Origin: Apostichopus japonicus
Taxonomy: Eukaryota; Echinodermata; Holothuroidea; Aspidochirotida; Stichopodidae
Direction of reading: 5' to 3'
Length of the DNA: 64,000 bases
Assembly (NCBI RefSeq): GCF_037975245.1
Contig: NC_092564.1
Location: forward strand, 14,038,484 to 14,102,483
In this document: piece after piece, positions 1 to 64,000 of the stretch
How positions within the stretch are numbered: position 1 is the stretch's first letter
Layout: every line of letters starts with the position of its first letter
The notes under the pieces: model-generated
The model's database searches: none
The model's input: only the letters and a program-made list of their open reading frames with translations
Told to the model about the DNA's origin: nothing
Program-made: the position numbers and the translations under genes

Positions 1-899
1 TGTTTAGGTTCTTTGTAAAGGATAAAGGAAGAAAAATAAACCGTCTGTCTGAGTATGTGTACATTCTGTCTTTGCATTAAACCATGGTATTATGTAAACG
101 AGATACAATGTCATGGTGACTCCCTAAAGAGGTTGGAAAATTTCAACTTTTTATCCCAAATTTCTAAATATCGAATTTCTCAAAAGTTAGAGAAGTGATT
201 TGTTATATCGAAGTTTCATTCATATAACATCTCGAATTTTGTCTAGAATTGCTGGCTGTTTATATCAAAACTTTTCATCATGTGTTGATTTCTATTATTT
301 CTCGAAATTTCGCATTTATCCCACAATGACAACATTTAATACAACACCTGTGTGCGATTCTACACCTACACAATATAACCAACACAAGTAATAAACACCC
401 CTCTCGAAATAGTGGACTATGCCCACCAGGGATCAGAAAGATATGACCCAAAGATCCTGCAAGGATCGGAATGTCTGTCCCTCTCTCTAACTAATTCGAT
501 TATTTTCAACAACGAAGTCACGGACTTAACTCCTCTCTCGCTTCTTTTATTGGTGTTTTACTCTAAAGTTCTTGGTCTCACACCCCTTAAAATACATGTT
601 ATACAGATTAGGGCCCCTGTTAGAGAATTCCCAGTGCCATTGAATCTTAGCTGGTTCTTGCACAGATCGCTTAATACTTCTGGCGTGTACGTCACATCAC
701 ATAGAAAGCAAGACTTCTGCTACAGGTAGAATATTCATCTTCATGTGTATAGTCATTCAAAGTATAAATATTGGTTCAATGATATTCTGGTTTCAAAATA
801 TTCAACTTAAATGTGAGGTGAATCTATGTCCAGCTTCATACCATTGGTATTCTCTTTAGATATGTGTTACCAAATGAGTTGGACTTTTTGTGTCACTTG

Positions 900-1459
900 C
901 AGACCTGTCAACCAGTTTGACCCCAAAATAGGGAGAATAACATTTTTCAGGTCCGAAATATAGGGAGAACAAGAGGAAAATAGGGAGGTTGGTAATTTTC
1001 AACTGAAATGATATAAATACTCCTAAATAAGTATAGTCTACTTATGCAATACGGTGAGAGAATCATCCAATCAGTGTTTCTTGTTGTAGTTTACAGCAGC
1101 TCGCTTCGCTTTCTACACTGGGTTTCTTTAGTAGGCTTCCATTTGAAACAGGGAACAGTGGACTCTGGGTACTGTGACTTCATGGCTAGTATGCTAGATA
1201 GAGTCCCATCAAGCTTGAGACTTGACCAACTGTCTGTGACTGTCTTGTTCTTGCGAACTACTCTGAATAGCTTTTCCTGTTCAGCGTTACGGTGGGGAAT
1301 TACTAAGCTACTATAGGACTAATTGTTGGCTATTTTCAGAAATGTCGCAAGTGATGAAACATTAAAAAACCGGGAGAATAGAATATGAAACCGGAAGGCC
1401 GGGAGATTTGGGTAAAAACCGGGAGTCTCCCGGTAAAACCGGGAGAGTTGACAGGTCAG
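900..1459. mobile_element. Decayed TIR DNA transposon, hAT-like, ~560 bp
   Basis: The ends form a 13-bp terminal inverted repeat with one mismatch: CAGACCTGTCAAC on the left and the reverse complement CTGACCTGTCAAC on the right. A 6-bp direct repeat, CACTTG, flanks it exactly (894-899 and 1460-1465). The right end is rich in CCGGGAGA palindromes. On the minus strand at about 1150-1290 an open stretch reads LKLDGTLSSILAMK and then PCFKWKPTKE. I think this is the relic of a transposase C-terminus, but from general resemblance only. CAG ends suit hAT elements, although hAT normally makes 8-bp duplications. Confidence 0.7.
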
Positions 1460-3214
1460 CACTTGGGTGTTATGTTAATACAAGACTATTTGCTGCAAAA
1501 CTGGGGCCAATTGATGTGACTTTAGACCACTTTAAGGTTTCTGGAGATAAGACTGTAAGAACATCATTTTCTTGTTGAATATTAATGTGCCGAGACAAGT
1601 TATGCAAATTTCAGGCATTTATAAAATGTCATGAAATTATGTTACAATGATGTGGCTTTGACCTAAAAGATGCCGAAAATGTCCAGAAATTATGTCGAAG
1701 TAATCAGATTCAGCCACTTGAATATCCCTACCATTTGGAAAAGACAAAGGTTAATCTGTTAATAAGACAAAGAAAAACACAAATGAAGGCAACAACAAGA
1801 TGAATTTGTTACTCATATCAACATACCTTTATGTCAGCAATTTACATCACAAACTTCAAAATGAACACAGCCTTAATACTTTACAATTATTTTTATTTTT
1901 AAGGTAAACATTAAAATGATAGAAATCCCTTTCCCTGTGGGTCTTTTTTTGTCTTTTTCTTTCTTCATGAATGAGACCACATATTGTATCTCACCTATGA
2001 CTATTAATCTGAGCACCTGCTCATATTCGTCTGCCCAATTTGTTATATAGTCTACCTAGAATAAATGTTTTGTGCCCTATTTTCCTTTTTTTTTTTGATC
2101 TTGTAGTTAATTAATCTATGATACATGGAGGACGTGAGATACAATGTAACAGTAAAATCTTTTTCACTGAAGGAATATAATATTTTCTTCAAAAACTAAC
2201 TTTGAAAGGAAAAAAAAATCATAACAAAAATAACAAAAAGATACAGTGACACAAAAAAAGAAAAAAAAAAAAGATGAAGAATAACATAAAAATATGTAAT
2301 ATGAGATTATAGAGTTGGTGATCATGGAATATGTAAGAATAACAAAAAGAAAACGAAATACACAATATTATTTAACAAAAACAAAAACAGATAAATATCA
2401 CTTTCTGTGAATACTAAGATAGTTTGTCAATTAAACACCAAATAAAACTAATTATTACTGGATATATATGCTCAAAGTATAATATTACAAACCGACGTCG
2501 TAGCCTGTTGATTTCTCGTAGATCAACAAACTTTGGCCCGCTAGGAGCTATCAAGGTTGTAGGCAATATGCGTTTTTATAAATGCAACGACAAGATGAAA
2601 CAAAAAAAAATTGAACATCATAAAAGAGCACAACATTAAATGGTAGTACCAGTTTTAAAACAAAAATATATAGAAAGCAAAATTTATAAAACAAAATACA
2701 TGATGTATTGAGAGGAAAAATCCTATTGCCAATGACACCCGATTGCAAATTAGTTGTTATTTCTCTTTATTACAAAAAACCAACATAAATTATTGTTATT
2801 AACATAAAACACAATATTTTGGGATTTGACATGATGCTATTTCTCTATCGAACTGAATCAGAGGAAAAAAAGAAAAGAAAATTGTCACATATTGCTGAGA
2901 TAACTCTATACAGGCAAACAAGCTGATTGCAGCAAAACCAGTTCTACTTAATGGCAATTATTAAAATACAGGACAGAACTTCATCTCATCAATAGCGAAG
3001 ATTTTCGTTTGTTTGTTTTGCTGCCTATGGCTAAATTAAAAAAAGTTCACTGTACAGAGTAGTAGAAATTCCTTATTTTGGCATTGCTATATATATATAT
3101 GTGAGGCCTGACAACTGCGCTGTTTAAACAATATTCTAATATTAAACATATCAAGCTATGCATAGTTTAACCTCATTGTACAACAAAGTTTTCTAATATA
3201 AGCATGCACTACTT

Positions 3215-3575
3215 GGGTAAGGTAACAACTCTTATGGTACCACAGGAATCAGAACCAACTACAGGTAACCAAACAACCTCATGGCATCAGACCAATCTGT
3301 ATATTGGGCATTGTTTAGCAATGGGTGAGGTAACAAACCTTATGCTACCACAGGAATCAGAACCAACTACAGGTAACCAAACAACCTCATGGCATCAGAC
3401 CAATCTGTATATTGGGCATTGTTTAGCAATGGGTAAGGTAAAAAACCTTATGCTACCACAGGAATCAGAACAAACTACAGGTAACCAAACAACCTCATGG
3501 CATCAGATTAGTTCTTTCTACTGGCATTACAAGCTATGGGTAAGGTAGCAGACCATATGGTACCACAGGAATTAG
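3215..3575 (+). repeat. 108-bp tandem repeat, three full copies plus partial
   Basis: Copies start at 3215, 3323, 3431 and 3538 (periods 108, 108, 107), each opening with GGGTRAGGTA and containing the CCACAGGAATCAGAACC block and CAACCTCATGGCATCAG. The first three are nearly identical, so the array is young. Because 108 is divisible by three, an open frame of 114 codons runs through it on the plus strand with a 36-residue repeat. I read this as a consequence of the period rather than a gene. More degenerate relatives may extend to about 3800. Confidence 0.9.
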
Positions 3576-4833
3576 TGGAAGTAGTAACATACAGGTTTGG
3601 TTATAAACATAAGAAGCCTCTCCGCATCACAAGAATTGGTTGTTATTGGCATTGTCAGCGATTAGGAACCTCAAGCCTCACTTTACACGAAGAGTCCTTT
3701 AGATTGGCATTGTTTAGCTGTGAGAATGACATCAGACGCTGGCAAACATTCATTGCATCAGTATACCAATCAATAGGTCAAGTGAGATAAACCTCTTTGC
3801 ATTGGGGGTGGGGGGGGGACTTCCTAACATGGACATTGTTACCTGTAGTTATCCTATCAAACCTCATTAAACAACAGTATTATACTGTAGTAACAAACTT
3901 TGGTATTCCTAAATTTACTAGATATGTATAACAACCAATCCTTATTCATAACCGAGAGGAGTTCCTGATTTAAGCAAAGCTTTCATATATTTTTCATTAT
4001 TAATTATTAATAACTAGGTTGTAAAGACACATGTCATTTTTTTAAGCATAAATCTGATACATGCACTAGCAAAAGTTGAGCCCCACCTTCCATCATACTG
4101 TACCCAAGAACTGTGGCTGTTAGATGAAATTCTCTTAAAAAGGATGCATTAACTTAATGATCCAATCAATGAGCATTAAACAGTGATGAAAGTGATTCTT
4201 GAAAAAAAAAAAAAAAAGAGGGAAGAAGTAAAAAGGAATAAGAAAAAAACAAGGAAACTGCAGCTTGCTGTTCTCTGCAGATTCCTGGAATATTTTTTTC
4301 CATTATTTGTCATTTTTACACCTAATTCTTGGTCAATGTTTGAGATTTCTTTGTACAGCATTATGAGGTCCTGTCTGTGATATATCCGATATGACATGTA
4401 CTACAATCATTCTATTGTCTGCCTCTGCTTTTGTACAACAAAGTAAAACACAAAGTGAAGCTTAACATCCTGAAGTGCAAAATGTTAGTAGATGAAAGAG
4501 AGACAATGATGATGGTGATAATGAATATGATGTTAGTGCATTACATTTATGCAAGTTCTATTAAGCGGTACAGTGAAAACCGGGAGCTAAAAAGCATGGA
4601 CAAAATGATGGTACGATTGGTTCTCCGCTCGAGTTGAAAGAACGGCTATGCAGATGGGCATTTATATCTACGCACAGAGGGGAATGGAACAGCAGCGAAA
4701 GAAGGTTTGGTCTTCTGATGAATTGCAACAAAGTGTATGAACATCGATGTGGGTTCGAGAAATGAAAGCAAGAATGAACCTCGTCGATAGCGAGGTTTCG
4801 GTGGCAGCAGCTGAGATGAGATGTAGACAGAGC

Positions 4834-60711
<55,878 letters not shown>

Positions 60712-63700
60712 CTGCAATGACAAAAAAAAAAATAACAATAATAATAGTTTAAAAATAAAGAAATAACAAAATAAAGATATATAAACTAAAAACAAAGAAA
60801 TTGAAAACACACAGACTGACAGAAAGACATACAACTATGCCATTTTGTTGGCACATGGAAATCTTTAAAAATGAATCTGACATGTGCTTGCATTATACTG
60901 TACTATAGAGCCCAAATGGTGCAGTAGCTACTCATACACTACAAGCTTGATCTTTGCAAATGATGTGAACATGAAAAAATCATGTCTCTGGCATTTGGTT
61001 TCATAGTGGATTATGTTGGCTGGGAGATGTGGTGGCAAATATAGGGGTTATGTAAACTATTACCTTTCGACCATAGATTACTGAATTCAAATGACCAAAT
61101 ACGCAATGATCATGATGGAAAAATATCAGGTCATGCCTGAATTTAATCCAGGTAATTTCTCTACATAAACTGAATCCCTCCAAAGCCGAGGAACAAACTG
61201 TGGTTCTCACATTCATTTCCCGAGTTTGTTTTTCCAGGGGACAGAAAGCCACTCAATCACCCTTGACTGTCACAAAGGACACAAACAATATCACTTTGTG
61301 CAAGCTGTACCCATGTTAGGAATGGACTATACAGTGCACAGTGAAATGTTACAGATTATTAAAAAAGAACTTCTAGCAAGATATTTATATATAGATAGAT
61401 ATTTTTAGCCTATTGATTCACATATGAGGATGTCAGGGAGATCAAAATCTGTTTTCTTCCTTAAGGAATGTATTAAAGTTGACCCAGGATGTGTTCACAA
61501 ATATGTATAATGGGTGGTGGCTAAAGAAGGGTGTTGGCTAAAAAGTCTAATGAAAGAGCATTTTGCAGGCACAAACAGGTCTCAGTGATTGCTTACAAAT
61601 CAATAAGCTATTTACAGCTTTAAAGTTGTGCTGCATTTAGTCACCTGCAGGTCTGAATTTCACTGGTTGCTCAATTCCCCCGAGCATTCATGCCCCAAAT
61701 ACGGGATCAGGATGATCCCTGAAATTCAGATCACAACTGCGAGGTCTGATCCTGAGTTCCCAAGTGTTCATGTAAACAGCTCCACAACAGTTGATATATG
61801 TAGATCAGACCACCCTAGTGCTATCAAATGTGAACAGGGCTACAATCTACGAATTATTGATTGAGATCTTCACTATCCCTTGAATTGAACAACCATGAAA
61901 GTTACTTTGGCTACAGGCAGTAATGCAGTACAATGTCCTGTATGGACCATTTATTTAGCACTTCAGATTTATACAGAAGAAAACAAAAATCAATATAGAG
62001 ATGCTTTTTGTTGTCTCAAATAACAAGTTTTTTTTTATATTAAATTTGACCAGAACAAATGGAGTTTACTTACAACATGTTGGTGCTTGTTTCTTCAAAG
62101 CAAATTTAAGCCAACAGACTTTGTTTTGACAATCTGATGACATATTATAATTAAGGCAGTGAATTAAAAATTAACGAACAGGTCTTAGAGATTTTAGCAT
62201 CGATTTTGGTAAACTTAATAATTAATCAATAAATATCACCACACTAAAAGCTCCTAAATTTTTTGCCAAGGTTCCATTTTCAATTTTCTGCTGCTTGTAA
62301 ATAATATGGCACTTATGTAAAAGGGTGTCTTAAAGACAGTGTCTCTAATTACTCGTTAGTGAAGGTTGGTCGTTTGCTGACATATGAATTTAAGAGGAAG
62401 AATTCTTTTGATTGCCAATTAATTGTAAACTGACTTTAAATTTATTTACAGAGTGTAAAGTTTCAAGAAATCAATGCCTGACCAAACAAATGCATGCAGC
62501 ATGCTTTTATATCCGATGTATGTGCCATAAATATTCCAAGAAGACACAAAACCTGAAATGTGGACTGCCTTCCCACATGTACACAAAAATGGATTTTGGT
62601 TAACATTACACATTCACATTTCATTTTATATTACAATTCTGAAGATGTTTTTTAAGCTAGAAATCTGTTCTAGTGCTGTTTACACTTTTCTGTTGCAGTA
62701 TATGCTCTGCTTATCATTCCTTTTTTCTCCCCAATGACATGAAATGTTCATCAAAATTAAATATTTGCATAAAAAGGCATTTGCTTTCAAGAAATTATAA
62801 AAACCCAACCATACCAATTCACTCATAACTATATAGAGAGTTACACAGAATGACAAATGTTTAATGTTTGATCATTGTCATAAAAACATCTGTTTACATA
62901 TGGCAGACTAATAACCATGTTAAGTCTTGACTAAATATTGACAATTGACTTTTCACAGATGCTAATTAGATCAATGTGAGCCTATAATGGTGGAACGCAT
63001 ACATGTGTACAATATCACACAAAGATAATAAATCACTTAATTACATTATACAGGTATGAAAGGTAATCCATGCATCCATAGTACAGACCAACAGACAGAC
63101 AGATATGGACAGAAAGAGAGAAAGATAGACATATTTGTATTGCCCACCTGGCATCTATATCAGATGATATAGACATGGGTTGCTGAGAAACAAACTGTAA
63201 ATATACCAACAAGACAGAAACTTACATATTAACCTTATTGTAAAATTCAACACTATTAGAAAACAGCATGTACTTTAAATGACCTTTGAATCTATCAATG
63301 TTTTCGATCATGCGGAAATAGGGATATAGGATAGGAGTTCCAGAGCTTTGGCCCAGAGAAGGCGAATTAAGTTTCTATTTACAAAACCTGTGGTACAAAA
63401 GGAAACAACTAGGATAGCTGGGCGAGAAAAAAATGTTAATCAGGGTCTTAAGGTGATTGATTGATCATATTAAATATGGTCAAATGATAGTGACAATTCA
63501 ATATTTTAGTTTCTCTTCAAATACTCTATGGAACAAAACAAAACAAAAATCCACAGAAAACAAAGAGAAATAAAATTATGTGATAGGCTTCTCCCTATTG
63601 ATTGGTTTATATGAACCAGCTGAAATTCACCGAGTAAGGTAATTGACATAGGTGATTCTGAAAAAAATGTGTTATGCAAAGAGTAAAAAGTGGAATGTAA

Positions 63701-64000
63701 GTTCCATGCCTTCCCTTCCCAAAATTAAAACCCCTGGCGCTATTGCCTCATCCTGAACTAGTTAGAGCCAGTTTTCTACTACATAGGAGTATTTCTGGTT
63801 CAATGAACGGATTAAAAACATTTGGAAACAAAGGAAGATATCTCTACATCTAGACGGATGTAACACATCCTGGATTATATATTACTTACATAAAAAACAA
63901 AGAGGCCTGAATAATTTTCAATTCCCAATAGTTTAGAGGTACATAATAGCTGACAAGATTGCTTCCAATTTGTTCTGTAAATTACATTGCAGATCCAACG
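60712..64000 (-). other. Upstream intron (partial)
   Basis: Begins with the acceptor of exon 60537-60711 and continues past the window edge. Holds a GACAGACAGA/AGAAAGAG simple repeat near 63088-63130. I looked on the minus strand for the preceding kinase-homology segment and found none. No other gene recognised. Confidence 0.7.

Larger units (their letters stand above)
1..4833. other. 3' flank / 3' UTR side of the guanylate cyclase gene
   Basis: No second gene is visible here. 4640-4833 is probably 3' UTR, transcribed from the minus strand. The nearest exact AATAAA on the minus strand that I found is at 2766-2771, which would give a UTR of about 2.1 kb; this is only a candidate. The stretch also holds a TIR transposon copy (900-1459), A-rich tracts (2205-2275, 4201-4255), and a 108-bp tandem repeat (3215-3575). 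Open frames such as 412-729 (+) look like chance, with no recognisable domain. Confidence 0.5.

Noticed and set aside
3204-3548. 114-codon plus-strand repeat protein
   Set aside because: Frame remains open only because the satellite period is 108 bp; no start context or flanking exon support.

Overview
This window is animal nuclear DNA: AT-rich, intron-dominated, and full of microsatellites and decayed transposable elements. It shows no bacterial-style operons. The only gene I can support is the 3' part of one receptor-type (particulate) guanylate cyclase of the natriuretic-peptide-receptor class. It lies on the minus strand and runs from about 60.7 kb down to 4.8 kb. I reconstructed eleven exons by hand. 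Every exon has GT..AG borders, all reading phases agree across the ten internal introns, and together they encode 456 residues plus a stop codon. Order in the protein: second half of the kinase-homology (pseudokinase) domain, coiled-coil dimerisation linker, complete class III guanylate cyclase domain, and a short C-terminal tail. The ligand-binding ectodomain, the transmembrane segment and the N-lobe of the kinase-homology domain must lie beyond base 64000.

Layout: 1-4833 is the 3' flank or 3' UTR side, holding a TIR transposon copy (900-1459) and a 108-bp tandem repeat (3215-3575). 4834-26609 holds ten exons separated by introns of 0.6-4.1 kb. 26610-60536 is a single 33.9-kb intron cutting the kinase-homology domain. 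It holds most of the mobile DNA: two copies of a tRNA-related SINE, an hAT-type non-autonomous element with a perfect 8-bp target duplication, a 540-bp foldback element, a 1.9-kb element built of TATTCG repeats, a 5'-truncated L2/CR1-type LINE with an ATT tail, and several satellites. 60537-60711 is the most upstream exon in the window. 60712-64000 is further intron with no exon I could recognise.

Host: the repeat types, AT content, intron size and gene family suit a marine invertebrate. An echinoderm or another ambulacrarian deuterostome is my best guess, from general resemblance only; the sequence here does not prove it. The cyclase keeps both metal-binding Asp, the guanine-specifying Glu/Cys pair and the catalytic Asn/Arg, so it should be an active homodimeric enzyme making cGMP. 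The kinase-like domain lacks the catalytic HRD aspartate, as expected for a regulatory pseudokinase. The most unusual structures are the mobile elements and a tandem duplication that copied the 3' end of one cyclase-gene exon into its own intron.
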